Assembly (NCBI RefSeq): GCF_000192795.1
Contig: NW_007360642.1
Location: forward strand, 1 to 58,785
Length of the DNA: 58,785 nucleotides
DNA from: Vavraia culicis subsp. floridensis
Taxonomy: Eukaryota > Microsporidia > Pleistophoridae
Reading direction: 5' to 3'
Every line of letters starts with the position of its first letter. Position 1 is the first letter of the stretch. A program made the translations under genes and the position numbers. The notes beneath the pieces were generated by a model. It worked only from the letters and a program-made list of their open reading frames with translations. It searched no databases and was not told where the DNA came from. This document shows positions 10,033 to 20,503 of this stretch, in pieces.

Positions 10033-10861
10033 TCCTAATCCGTTACGCCCGGTTCCTTTAAATACTTTGATAGTTGTGATGTGTTTCAGATTTGAAATGC
10101 TTACCGCATGTTTCAAGTGTCATATTTTGTGATCGCTGATCTGGCACGTACATTCTTATGGATGCTATCTCCTCATACCAGCAGTAAATAAAGTTTGCAT
10201 CGGTTACAACATTTTCTTTCTGCCACAGGAGGTCTCAAATCTTTGTTCTGTAGTAATTTGGATAACTTTCATCACCAGAATTGTAGTAGAAGCACTCTTT
10301 TAAATACTTTTGCTTCACAAAGCCTGGCAAATGATAGGCTATAAACAAATGAAAAATTGTTATAGCGGTTTTACACGCAAGAATGTGATCAAATGGCAGT
10401 TTGAAACACTGAATCGGTGATCGTTCCATGTAACAAGCAGAATTATTCGATGCTGCCCATTAATACTCATAAGCTTGATCAACTCTACTCCTAGCCATGC
10501 GTGCAACTTATCACTGTGTTAAAGTGTTCGTTTTTTGTGCAATTTAGCACTTCTACACTCATTAAAACAGGCCTGAGATGATACTTCCTTTTTATCTGTT
10601 CAGAACAAATACTGATGCAATCAATTTTGAACGCTGTCTCATGAATACCTGCTCGCTTTCTGATCCTACGGCAGAAAGTTTCGTTTTAGCGCGTGGAAAA
10701 CTGTTTGGTGTCCTGAAACATGTTTAAGAGCAAAACATACCGCTAAAAAGTGTTTCCATTAGTTCACACGATTAAGCATATTTAGCCTTAAATATGCTTT
10801 TGGTTCTAGAACGCAAAATAAGAGAAACTAAAAGTATATAAAGACTAACGATTTGTAATTT
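10033..10861. other. Intergenic region between divergent genes
   Basis: Holds the GGG motif of TRF4 (10048-10050) and the TATA-like box of the next gene. No gene recognised. Confidence 0.6.
10830..10842 (+). promoter_or_regulatory. TATA-like box AAAAGTATATAAA
   Basis: Lies 19 nt before the ATG at 10862 and is identical over 13 bases to the box of the paralogous gene at 8418. Confidence 0.6.
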
Positions 10862-11422
10862 ATGATTATTCTTCTCCTGTACAGTCTTGCATACGCCTTG
10901 GTGAATGAAATAGTGCTAGTAGAGCGTGAAAGGGGCACAAATCTATCGGATGTATGCGAGGACAAATGTAAGAAATGCGTGTTCGCAACAGATTACAATC
11001 TTTCTCAACTAATTGCTCTGCTGAAAGAGAAGAAAATCCATAAAGCGGCTGTATGCGGGTACAACTGCATACCGGGCAAATTCGTGGTCAAGGATGACGG
11101 CAAGATTGAATGTTACGGAAAAAATGAAGACGATATAAAACATGCATTCTGCTACGAGAACTATAAACCAGAATACGAGCCATACAACCCTTGCCTGCCG
11201 CATGATAACAGACCTGTCCGGTTAGAGTTTGTCTTCTGCTGCCCACCACCCTACCGGCCACCCCAATACCCATACCCGAATTACCCATGCCCTCCACCTG
11301 CATGGTTCCCGCCGTGTGATCCTTATCCTTGTTACTCATTCAGGTCAAACTGCTTCACTAGGCCATCGTATGCTCACGCATACAACCCGTTCAATGGTGA
11401 AAATGACGATGACTATTTCTGA
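10862..11422 (+). CDS. Secreted Cys/Pro-rich protein, paralogue B
   Basis: The 186-residue product has a signal peptide (residues 1-14, ending LAYALVNE). The shared 90-residue domain follows: IVLVERE, DVCEDKCKKCV, AAVCGYNCIPGKFVVK, ECYGKNEDDI, CYENYKP. The tail is Pro/Tyr/Cys-rich (PPPYRPPQYPYP and similar) and ends in acidic residues. Domain, promoter box and acidic C-terminus match paralogue A, but the repeat tail is replaced by a Pro-Tyr tail, so the tails have diverged far more than the core. The pair is divergently oriented around TRF4. The family is not one I can name; extracellular and probably disulphide-bonded is an inference from composition. Confidence 0.8.
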   Translation: MIILLLYSLAYALVNEIVLVERERGTNLSDVCEDKCKKCVFATDYNLSQLIALLKEKKIHKAAVCGYNCIPGKFVVKDDGKIECYGKNEDDIKHAFCYENYKPEYEPYNPCLPHDNRPVRLEFVFCCPPPYRPPQYPYPNYPCPPPAWFPPCDPYPCYSFRSNCFTRPSYAHAYNPFNGENDDDYF

Positions 11423-11989
11423 TCGTATCGAGATGCAGATCAGGAACGAGCAATGGCAAGTAAATAAAAGTAAAGTACAGCACTTACATTCTGAGGAACA
11501 TACAATCTTGCACTGTTCCTGTTGAACAAATAATGCAGGCGCATCAGTCGTATGCTTCATTGTCAGATACCAATCTGTATCAACTAAGTTGGCACATCAC
11601 GTGCTAATACCTTTAATATTTGCACTTACACGCTAAATTGACGAAACGAACAAATCAAACAACGATTTTCATCACAAACTAAGCGAGTACCACGAATAAA
11701 CCTTAGATACATGCTGATTAAGGGTTGAATCTCCCGATATGCTCTTACGAGAGGAAAAACGCCCAAAAAAGTGCTTGTCAAGAGAAAAATCCGTCCTTTT
11801 GAAATGACAAAATCCGAACAATACGTTTACTTAAATTTCTCATCAGCCAAAGGAACAATGCGGGCCGGGGTAGCTGCCCATCTGCTAACCAGCACACGCT
11901 GCAACCGCAGTTCTCCAGAATACTGACCAGGAGGAGAATATGAGAACACAAACATACCATTAAAACGAACGAGCATCGCACTGTGCTGA
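11423..11989. other. Intergenic region
   Basis: No gene seen. A 71-codon minus frame at its right side starts at TTG and is not supported. Confidence 0.55.
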
Positions 11990-12424
11990 TCAATCCCAGT
12001 TACCACAGAAATTCGTTTTGAAGTACTCCTTGTCCTTCGCTCTTATCCTCTTACCATTGTCATCATCACATATCTTTACTTTGCTCCTGACCTCAACCCT
12101 CACTTGACAGTTCTTCTCTTCCAAGATTTTCTTCTCCATTCCTCTTTTCTCCACCCTACCTTTCATCTTCCTGCCGTTCAAATAATTCACAATATCACCT
12201 AATATGGTATTCTTGGACAGACAAATCTCGTACACATCACCCTTCTTCTCCTTCAATTTTGCCAAGGCTTCTTTCACCTTCATCCTGTTGGCATTCCCCA
12301 ACTCGTCATCGTATTCTGTATTGTAGAGCATATACTCATCAGCACTCTCGCACGTACTATTGCTTTCCTCTACGATATCGATCAAAGCATCCTGCAGGTT
12401 TTTCTCCTCATCGCATTCCCTCAT
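11990..12424 (-). CDS. Hypothetical small charged protein
   Basis: The 144-residue product is not recognised. It has an acidic N-terminal half (EEKNLQDALIDIVEE, NTEYDDELG) and a strongly basic second half with many Lys/Arg. There is no signal peptide or membrane segment. The coding region has a normal housekeeping-like base composition, and a CCC motif sits 5 nt before the ATG at 12424, both of which argue for a real gene. The charge pattern is compatible with a nuclear or nucleolar RNA-binding factor, but this is only a guess. Confidence 0.65.
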   Translation of the reverse strand: MRECDEEKNLQDALIDIVEESNSTCESADEYMLYNTEYDDELGNANRMKVKEALAKLKEKKGDVYEICLSKNTILGDIVNYLNGRKMKGRVEKRGMEKKILEEKNCQVRVEVRSKVKICDDDNGKRIRAKDKEYFKTNFCGNWD

Positions 12425-13657
12425 CACGTGGGATAAATTTTTAATTTTTTATAAACAGGAAAGTGAAAAAATGCAAAAGCATCAACAGATGGCAAGACAT
12501 AAGCATACGTATTAACCGTACGAGACGTGTTATAAATATGCAAGCACTTGAACTATCCATGGCATTGTATGATACGTGAAGTGCTGTATCATTTTTGATA
12601 ACATTGTCAATTAGACATTTTGATAGTGATTGGTGGTTTGTTTTGTGGATTTGTGTGTGGCTTGGGCGGAGTTACTAAAAAGGGATGAATTAGGAAATGT
12701 ATGAGTGAAAGTAGAGGCTTTGATCGGTGGAAGAGTTTGTGCACCAACCGATCAACACTCACCGCTGTTCTGAACAAGGTCCTGCTCTCAAATCAGCACA
12801 CCATATGCAAAAGAATGCCTCACGTATTTGCGTGCGATGCGCTACGCTGTACCACGTAAAGATAGCAGTTCGTAATTTATGAGCGTTGGACGGTCTTCTT
12901 ACGGGTCGAAAGCGACAGATGAAGCGGAGCATCGCTGTACACGTACAGGACCACAAAGCGATTCAATAAAAATGATGATGGGGATGGTAAAATGAATTGT
13001 TGTGAAGTGCGTTACACCGCTTTGCAAATAATGTTGGTGTAAAACACTGAGCATGTGATTCTTCTTACTTTCATGTTCAGGATGTGCTCGTCAGGCACAA
13101 ACAATTGCGTGTTTTCAATCGAAATCTTCCTCATGCTCGATGTACAACCTGTCAATGCCACATTTCTTCCTTTTACGAATTTAAATGTGTCAAAAAAATT
13201 GAATTCTTTTGGTTAAGAAACGCAATACTGCTGGAATGACCGATAAGTTGCAAATAAACAAATTTACCACCTCAGTTACATCCTGCATGCTTGTTTGCTC
13301 ATTTTTTGGCACGGTAGGGTGATTCAAAGAGTTTTGTTCGTTTGATCATACACTACGGCAAACGCATGGTGTTATGATGCCCTACTCATACGAAGCATCC
13401 TTTAGTACATCAAAAGTGTGAATGTTCGCCGTTAATACGGTGCTTGTTGCGTCTGGAGGGTGTATCTGTGCGGTGTCGCTACGTGCAATATTTTACCTTA
13501 CGTGAGCACGTTCCTGACAAGACAGACTAGCTGAAAGTATCTCTTGCTTGTAGTTGAGGATATGAACGCAGGAACTGTTATATCAAACACGATTTATGTT
13601 TAACGGTGCCATTGCTTCGGCGACTTTCTCTAAAAAATTGAGGACCCTCTGTACCGC
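12425..13657. other. Intergenic region with GC-rich, hairpin-containing island
   Basis: No protein gene recognised. About 12720-12975 is visibly richer in G+C than other spacers. It contains a perfect 9-bp inverted repeat (12720-12728 with 12747-12755) and the palindrome CTGTACACGTACAG. It may hold a structured RNA gene. A CCC tract at 13645-13647 belongs to SEC6. Confidence 0.4.
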
Positions 13658-15733
13658 ATGTCGCTGCAGGAACTGGCAAAGATGCTCAAGACGATCGATG
13701 ACCTGGACACGAAATTGCCTGCCATAATAAATGATTCCGACTTGGATGCAAGAGAGAGCGCATACTGCAGGAAAATAGAATCGGTGACCAGTAAAATATT
13801 GGACATTCAGAAGAATTTTGAAAATACACAAGCTGATCTCAGCGGGTCAAAGGCTCTGATCGCCAGAATAACACGTGCAGAGCGCAACTTCATGGACCTG
13901 ATCTCGAACTACCACCAGATAAAGAAATTGTCCACCACTTTCTTCAACATGAAGAAAACACGGCGATACGCCGATAAGATTGCGGTCAGGGACATAGAGG
14001 GTGACATAATCAAGTGGGATGAGTTTAGATGGAAATTGATGTACTACTCGGCTGACTTATCAGAGGAGAAATACCTTATGATTCAGCCGCTGATAAACGA
14101 CGTTGAGAAACGATACCTTGAGTGGGAGATTCAGGTCCTTAAGGTCGGTGAAAATTTCTTTACACTTGATGACTATGGCGAGGAGTACTTCAACAGGGAA
14201 AATGTGCTGGATATGGTGGTATACGAGGAAAAAAAGGACTTGGAGGCACTTAGGGCGAAGAGAGGGCGAGATGGTGGCAACACAACGGTGGAAAAGGAGT
14301 ATTTTGCGCTGGGAAGCACAAAGTTTCTGGTTGATACGGATGCTATAGAAGGCAACGAAATGATCAAGAGCTCCTTGGAGTACGACAGGGCGTTCTACAA
14401 CACTAACAAGTCGCTGTGTGCAAGGCCTGTGCGTAAGCTGAAGTTGCGGTTCCTGAAGAACGTGTACAAGGCGATCACACAGAGAGAAATTTACGATGCT
14501 ATCGGCGATCTTAAACTGCTGTTTAAGACCGAGGCATTCGATACAAAGAATGAAAATAGCATATTCGTGTTCTACCACACGTTTATCAAGTCAAAGATAA
14601 ATTTGGGCACATTGGAGGCCGGAGACATCCTAAACCTGCTCTCATTCAAGAAAAGTTATAACACACTGCTGCAAGCACATGCCATGACAATGAAGGATGA
14701 TATTTTTGATGAGGAGCGATTTATTGATCGTTATCTGTCAGTGTTGCAGAACAAGATTGTGCTGTGGATCAGCAGCATAACAAGTTTGGAGGTGGATATG
14801 CTGAAGACGAGGAGCAAGGCGCCTCCGCTGGACGAATCGAACCTCTTCATAAGCACTAATTTCATTAACCTGCTGAAAATTATCAAGGAACAGCTTGAGC
14901 CTGTGACGTTTGACGAGAGAATCTTCAAAGGTGTGTCCAAGTTTGTCCTTGACGGTGTGACCGACTTTAAGAATGCGATCATTTTGACCCTGGAAAACGA
15001 GTATAAGAGTGCTATATCGCTGTCCTCAACGCCTGGTTACGAAGAGTATGCCATCATGATTGGCAACAGCGGTCTCAAGCTTACACAATATATTGCGAAC
15101 ATTCCACAGTGCCAGAACGTGGAGATAAGTGAGCTGGGCGAAATTTTCATTTCCATTGTGAAGTCGAGCAACCAGTTCCTGATCAAATTCGTGCTAGCAA
15201 CGCTGAAACCGGCAATCAAGGAGCTGTTTACCGAACAGTACTACACAGAAAAGGATTTGAAACAGATTACGGCCACTCTGAAAGACTTTCTGGAGGACTA
15301 CAGGGAATGTATGAACGAGTACGTCTTTGTTACGTTCGTGAACGACCTGGCAGCAGAGTTTAGCATGGCGTATTTCAATCAGCTCATAAAGAAAAAGAGC
15401 CTGATATACCAAAGCTTGTGCGATAACATTGAGAATGACGAGGATGTAATGAATAGGCTGTTTGGTGCGTATTTGAACGAAGATGTTGTGAATTTGACCG
15501 TGCTCAATCCTCTGCTGGTCACACGATCGGTCGATACTTTTATTGCTGAAACGAAGAACGTGCTGTACACGTACGAATTTAAGAAGGACTTTATCAAGTC
15601 GCTGATCAAGAAGCGGTCTGACCTGGACGCCAACGAGATAAAAGAGCTAACGGATGCGGTTAACAGCGTGTACGTGAGTGATGAGGGCAGAAAGAAGAAG
15701 AAGAGCATGTTTAAGATGTTTAAGTTCAAGTAA
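13658..15733 (+). CDS. SEC6: Exocyst complex subunit Sec6-like
   Basis: Sec6/EXOC3 is part of the exocyst, which tethers secretory vesicles to the plasma membrane. The 691-residue product is almost entirely helical in composition. It follows the Sec6 order: an N-terminal coiled region (about 1-100), then a mid-part with ERFIDRYLSVLQNKIVLWI and KAPPLDESNLFIS, which fits the Sec6 W-x-E...PP-x-D block. PGYEEYAIMIGNSGLKLTQYI and DYRECMNEYVFVTFVNDLAAE come next, fitting the conserved C-terminal bundles, and the end is basic (KKKKSMFKMFKFK). It lacks sharp catalytic motifs, so the assignment rests on this long-range resemblance. Start ATG 13658 has a CCC motif 10 nt upstream. No other exocyst gene is in the window. 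Confidence 0.7.
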   Translation: MSLQELAKMLKTIDDLDTKLPAIINDSDLDARESAYCRKIESVTSKILDIQKNFENTQADLSGSKALIARITRAERNFMDLISNYHQIKKLSTTFFNMKKTRRYADKIAVRDIEGDIIKWDEFRWKLMYYSADLSEEKYLMIQPLINDVEKRYLEWEIQVLKVGENFFTLDDYGEEYFNRENVLDMVVYEEKKDLEALRAKRGRDGGNTTVEKEYFALGSTKFLVDTDAIEGNEMIKSSLEYDRAFYNTNKSLCARPVRKLKLRFLKNVYKAITQREIYDAIGDLKLLFKTEAFDTKNENSIFVFYHTFIKSKINLGTLEAGDILNLLSFKKSYNTLLQAHAMTMKDDIFDEERFIDRYLSVLQNKIVLWISSITSLEVDMLKTRSKAPPLDESNLFISTNFINLLKIIKEQLEPVTFDERIFKGVSKFVLDGVTDFKNAIILTLENEYKSAISLSSTPGYEEYAIMIGNSGLKLTQYIANIPQCQNVEISELGEIFISIVKSSNQFLIKFVLATLKPAIKELFTEQYYTEKDLKQITATLKDFLEDYRECMNEYVFVTFVNDLAAEFSMAYFNQLIKKKSLIYQSLCDNIENDEDVMNRLFGAYLNEDVVNLTVLNPLLVTRSVDTFIAETKNVLYTYEFKKDFIKSLIKKRSDLDANEIKELTDAVNSVYVSDEGRKKKKSMFKMFKFK

Positions 15734-16966
15734 TTGCCATGGTTGTTTGGGAAGCTATCTGTGATGAAAAAGGCACTTATACTTTTCTTCGCTCTTCTCC
15801 TGTCATGGATTAAAGATAGCATTCGGTACTTTTACAATTATTACACCCTCTGTCAGCGTTGAATGAGGTATCACGATAAATCGTTTCTGGTGCCGTGAAC
15901 ACTTTTGCTTTTTTGATCCAAAAATATAAAAAGGCTCTCTTAGTAGAATAAAATAATAAAAGTTTGTTTAATCATCACTCCTCTCCGTAACAATACACAC
16001 CCAAAAGCAAATCTTTGTAGGTTTGTTGCACATTTCATTTATCTGTCTTCAGTTAGATTGGTGATTCCTGTTTATAAAGATACTCTCATATTTTGATCTG
16101 CCATGTTCTATCATCTCATCCGATATTAACACAGAGAAGTAATAATTTAAAAAGCTGTAATAGTAAGTTTTCTTCAATGTTTGGTTTTGTTATTTAGTGT
16201 TTTCTCAGTTTGCACGCTCGTTTACATCCTTTCGCTTTCATTATGTACTTTTTGTTACATTTTGTCTTTCCGTTCGTTTCACTGCTATTCCTTGCGTTAT
16301 TATGAGTTTTTGTTTGTGACTCCTATTTTGTATCCCTTGGTTTACATTCGGTAATCATTTCATCTCTTGTTGAAATACGGTACTGTTTAAATTGTCATTT
16401 TCTTACTTCTTTTGCCAGTAGATCAACACGTTTTGTACTTTTCTATCTCTTGTCCTCGAGGTCACCTAAGCTGGGCTGCATATCGTGACAGTTTTCATAA
16501 AAACAGCTCGTTTCTGACCAAAGCATTCTATTTTTTACTGAGTAGCTCTTTCTAGGCCTGAATACCACAGGATTAACAGCAATCATGCTGGTCGTTAATA
16601 CTGGAAAGTTTTGGCGGTATAAGGTCAACGAGAAGAAGTTCCTGCCTGCATTACGGATATTGAATTAGCCTAACGCTCTGCTACAGGTGAAGATGCAAGC
16701 AAGAGTAGGATAGGTGGTGTGGAGATGAGTAAAGGACTTGTAATTGGAGAAAAGAACAAGAAATATGCCTTTCATACAGCAATCAGGTGTAAAATGCTGC
16801 TATAAGTCGAAAATGTACTGAACGGAGCAACTATAGTGATGAGTAAACGCAATTGAATCGATGTGGGCCAAGAAATGTACAAGCAAACAGCGAATGCTTA
16901 AAAGAGTACGTTTATATGCACGCTTCGCTACGATTTGTAACAGATCTAACGCATTTTAATTACGTA
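15734..16966. other. Intergenic region, converging genes
   Basis: T-rich on the plus strand between the 3' ends of SEC6 and RRB1. Nothing recognisable. The longest frame (minus, ending at 16443) starts at TTG. Confidence 0.55.
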
Positions 16967-17926
16967 TCACTCAACGTAGGTGTCACCTGCCTCCTCAACC
17001 GGCTTAAAAATAGCCAATCCATCCTGTGATGTTGTTATGATATACTCATCAAGAAACGTACACTCCTTGTAGTAGTTCTGCCCCTGATGAACGAAGTACA
17101 AGTACTTGTGGTACTCCCAGTCCTCCTCAAAGCCCCTGTCCCACAGACACACCTGCTCATCCGAAAGCGTGCAGAACACGTCAGCATCCTTGAATTTGAC
17201 CGCACTGATCGGTGATTTGTGCCAGTGTATTTTCTCCATGTTCTTAAAATTCCTCATTTCGCTGAGAAACACCGTGCCCGAGTCATCGCCAAACAGAAAA
17301 TTGTCGTTGGTTGCATCCACTGAGTTGATATTAACATCGGACTGGTACGTATAAACCGTCTGTTCGCTTCTTATGTCTGTTACCTTCAGCGTGTTATCAT
17401 TGCTTGCTGAGAATAAGAGACCGTTAGCGAATGCAAGACCGTCGATTCCCTTGCTGTGCACCTGAAACACGTCCTTGCTCTGGTCAACGATGTCCATCTT
17501 GATGATCTCACCTTCCTGTGTGGTCAGGAAGATGTAGTCGTTTGTAAGCACCAGGCCATATGAGAATGTATTTATCAACTCTACGTCTATTTCAAGCTTG
17601 TTGTTCATAAAATATGCCATATCATCGCCCACCGCTATTATCATATTCGAATTCGAGCGTATTCTGTTCACGTTTCCCTTCAAATTCCTCTGTTTGTGCT
17701 TGAACTTCGCGTTTTTTCTCAAATTTTTGAATGTCAGCTCAACAATCGATGCGCTCTCACCGCCTTGGGCCACCAGAACTTTGTTTCTGTGTGTGATGAT
17801 GGTTTGTGAGGGATATTCCAGCGTGACATACTCTAAATAAGAGTATGCCTCGCTATTAACCTCTAATTGAACCAATAAATCATTCTCCGGGTAATAAACT
17901 TCGTATTCTGATGTTGAATCGGACAT
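16967..17926 (-). CDS. RRB1: WD-repeat ribosome-assembly protein Rrb1/GRWD1-like
   Basis: Rrb1/GRWD1 is the dedicated chaperone of ribosomal protein uL3 (Rpl3). The 319-residue product consists of degenerate WD40 blades. Its last third is diagnostic: HKSPISAVKF, then an insert beginning WDRGFEEDWEYHKYLYFVHQGQ, then a final blade ending TSQDGLAIFKP. This matches the Rrb1 pattern of HKSPI, an acidic insert, LLFVH-x-GQ and a final DGLN-x-(W/F)K. It is clearly shorter than yeast Rrb1 (about 510 aa); the N-terminal domain is almost absent. The frame extends upstream to ATG 17986, but ATG 17926 is preferred because an ACACCC tract lies just 3 nt before it and the extra 20 residues are a Phe-rich low-complexity stretch. 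Confidence 0.75.
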   Translation of the reverse strand: MSDSTSEYEVYYPENDLLVQLEVNSEAYSYLEYVTLEYPSQTIITHRNKVLVAQGGESASIVELTFKNLRKNAKFKHKQRNLKGNVNRIRSNSNMIIAVGDDMAYFMNNKLEIDVELINTFSYGLVLTNDYIFLTTQEGEIIKMDIVDQSKDVFQVHSKGIDGLAFANGLLFSASNDNTLKVTDIRSEQTVYTYQSDVNINSVDATNDNFLFGDDSGTVFLSEMRNFKNMEKIHWHKSPISAVKFKDADVFCTLSDEQVCLWDRGFEEDWEYHKYLYFVHQGQNYYKECTFLDEYIITTSQDGLAIFKPVEEAGDTYVE

Positions 17927-18737
17927 TGAGGGTGTCTTGCTGTGAAAAAAGAAACAAAAGTTGAATAGAAAGGAAAAGCGCGGCATGATTCATTGCAAAC
18001 ACCGAAGAAACGGTGAATGGTATTTGAATGATGTGCATGTTGCAGATGAGTTAGAGGTCTTGAAAAGAAATCTCTTCGTGTGAAAACCGCTATCATCTAG
18101 CGGCACAGAATGAGAAATGTTTGTATGAGGAGGAAAGTTAGTGAGTGAACCTTTTTAGAAAGTTGTTTTATTCAACAGAAAATTACAAAGCGAACGTAGT
18201 AACCGAACGGAAGAGGTGATCTTCAACTTATCATTCAATTCTTGTGCTAGGACTGTATAAAAGAACAATAATGCTTTTATGTAGTTGAACACGTTCATTA
18301 AACCATATATGTGGCCCTATACCACGCTACTGCAGCTATCAATTTCGTGATACTTTCGATGTGTAGAAAACTAATATTTATTTTCATGACATAGCCGGTC
18401 CTACCATTCAGTGTCGTGAGGAGGAACTGAAACAGTAAGTAAATTAGATTAAACAGTGTGCTTGGTAGAAGAAATATTCGCACAATTTTTTGTTAGAACC
18501 GCATTTTATTGTTCCTCTTGGTTTTATACACGTGATGAGCCTCGTGTATGGAGGTACGTTCAGTTGAGCATGGGACCTCTTGCTTGTTGTGCCAAAAACG
18601 TAAAACTGTCTTTCCACCTCGTTAAAAAGCTGGCAAAACACCAGAGCACCGATAAAATACACGAGAGTATCTTTTTGGATTGTGGTGTGCTCATCGACTT
18701 TTTGCAAGTGATTGTTCGCCCCTCCGATTAAAAATTG
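17927..18737. other. Intergenic region between divergent RRB1 and CBF5
   Basis: Contains the GGG/CCC motif of RRB1 (17930-17932) and the CCCC of CBF5 (18719-18722). The open frames here begin at GTG or overlap CBF5 antisense and are not supported. Confidence 0.55.
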
Positions 18738-20024
18738 ATGCAGAGCGGTGATGTGCAGGATGTAAGCAACGAAAACGTAAACAAGCACGCGAGAAACGGA
18801 GAGCATGTTCATTCACTAGATTTACCGGATCATATCGGTGGCACGCCTGTCCACACAGCAGAATCGGTTCTGTTGTACGATATAGACAAAATGATCGTTA
18901 AAACATCATGTTTTACGACACAGGGCAGGGGATCGTACCCTGAGAAGCGGAAAATGGAGGAATACTTGAAATACGGTGTTATTTATCTGGACAAGCCGAG
19001 AAATCCATCATCACACGAAGTTGTCACGTGGATCAAAAATATTTTGAGAGTGGAGAAAACAGGACATGGGGGAACGCTTGACCCGAAGGTTAGCGGTGTT
19101 CTCACCGTCTATTTGAACAGAGGAACAAGGCTCAGCAAGATAGAACAGAACGCAGGCAAGGAATACGTGTGTATTATACGAATTGATGGTGATGTGAATG
19201 AAGAGAAATTCAGGGATGCGCTGCGGTTCTTTGAGGGTCGGTTGATACAACGGCCACCATTAATTAGTGCTGTGAAACGGAATGTGCGGATGCGATCGGT
19301 TTATAGAAACGAATTTCTGGAACTTAGAAAAGTTGAAAGCGCTTACTACGGGCTGTTCAAAGTCTCATGCGAGGCAGGTACGTATATCAGAGTGTTGTGT
19401 GAGCACATTGGTCTGTATCTGGGAATGAAAGCGGAAATGTTGGAGCTTAGAAGGATTCGAAGCGGATCGATACGTGAGGAGCAGTGTTTCACGATGCACG
19501 ACGTGCTGGACTGTCATCATATACTCGAAAAAAATAGTGATGAGCGGTATATAAGACGAGTCGTGCATCCAATAGAATACTCGCTCAGAAATTACAAACG
19601 AATAATGGTCAAGGATAGCTGTGTGGATGCTCTGTGTAGCGGAGCAAAGCTGTCCCTAAATGGTGTTATCAGATTCGACAGGAATATAAATATAGGAGAA
19701 AAGGTGGTCGTGATTACCACGAAGGGTGAAGCGATCGTTCTTGTCGAAACCCTTGTGAGCGGTACGGAGATGCAAATCAATGAGTATGGATTGATCGCAC
19801 GCACGCTTAGGGTTATAATGGAGAAGGTCTGTATAAGAGCACATGGGGCACAAAAAAATTTAATATGTTTTGAACGACCGGGTGATGATACCTCAAGGAG
19901 ACAAGAAAAAGACGTATTGTGCTGCATTGAAGTTGCTGACAAAGTGGTAAATCGCATCCTTGAGTTTGGTAAAATTAAAAACTGTTCATCAGGATCTTTG
20001 CTGAAAATGTTGTTGCTTGCTTGA
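18738..20024 (+). CDS. CBF5: tRNA/rRNA pseudouridine synthase Cbf5 (dyskerin)
   Basis: Catalytic subunit of H/ACA snoRNPs, which pseudouridylate rRNA in the nucleolus. The 428-residue product shows YLDKPRNPSSHEVVTWIKNIL and HGGTLDPKVSGVL with catalytic D115. It also has RLSKIEQNAGKEYVC, RPPLISAVKR and the thumb-side CEAGTYIRVLCEHIG. A PUA domain follows at about 280-365 (RIMVKDSCVDALCSGAKL...GEAIVLVE). The Lys/Glu-rich C-terminal tail common in other eukaryotes is missing, and about 75 weakly conserved residues precede the core. The frame opens at TTG 18735; ATG 18738 with CCCC 15 nt upstream is the start used. Confidence 0.95.
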   Translation: MQSGDVQDVSNENVNKHARNGEHVHSLDLPDHIGGTPVHTAESVLLYDIDKMIVKTSCFTTQGRGSYPEKRKMEEYLKYGVIYLDKPRNPSSHEVVTWIKNILRVEKTGHGGTLDPKVSGVLTVYLNRGTRLSKIEQNAGKEYVCIIRIDGDVNEEKFRDALRFFEGRLIQRPPLISAVKRNVRMRSVYRNEFLELRKVESAYYGLFKVSCEAGTYIRVLCEHIGLYLGMKAEMLELRRIRSGSIREEQCFTMHDVLDCHHILEKNSDERYIRRVVHPIEYSLRNYKRIMVKDSCVDALCSGAKLSLNGVIRFDRNINIGEKVVVITTKGEAIVLVETLVSGTEMQINEYGLIARTLRVIMEKVCIRAHGAQKNLICFERPGDDTSRRQEKDVLCCIEVADKVVNRILEFGKIKNCSSGSLLKMLLLA

Positions 20025-20503
20025 CGTGCCAAGGTTTGTCAGGGTTTGCATCCGTACATTCCTTCAAGGAATAACGGGCAGCTCCACTGTGTTGAACAAA
20101 ATTTACAAATCCATTAATTGTTTAAATATGTATGGTGCTTCTGTACGCTTAGCACACTGCAAACGGCCAATCAATTCTTGCGGGTTGCCGTCAACCATGG
20201 TGGGTGCGAATAGTGTGGTGAAATATCAACCATCCGTGTCTCTTTTATTGCACTGAGAACGACCACAGCAATGGCGATCATCGACAAATTGCTTCATTAA
20301 TACGCTTCCAACTTAAAATAGGGATAATAACAATTTTGGCTCTCAAGCTGCTATAGAAAGACTACATTGTAACACAAAAAATGCTTTGATTGCTTTTAAA
20401 AATATATTTGGCGTATTTTTGCACAAAAGGCTAATTTTTAATAAAAAATTATTCCTTTAAAGTTAAATAGATGAATATAAAAAGTTGAAATCAGATTGGG
20501 TCG
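20025..20503. other. Intergenic region
   Basis: No gene seen. AT-rich near its right end, where the promoter of the next gene lies. Confidence 0.6.
20476..20484 (+). promoter_or_regulatory. TATA-like box TATAAAAAG
   Basis: Located 19 nt before the ATG at 20504 and followed by a GGG tract at 20498-20500, so this gene has both promoter signals seen in the window. Confidence 0.45.

Noticed and set aside
16128..16140. ACACAGAGA similar to the U6 ACAGAGA box
   Set aside because: The following U6 sequence (AGC triad, internal stem-loop) is absent.
18456..18731. 91-codon plus ORF just upstream of CBF5
   Set aside because: Starts at GTG, ends at the CBF5 promoter and lacks any protein similarity.
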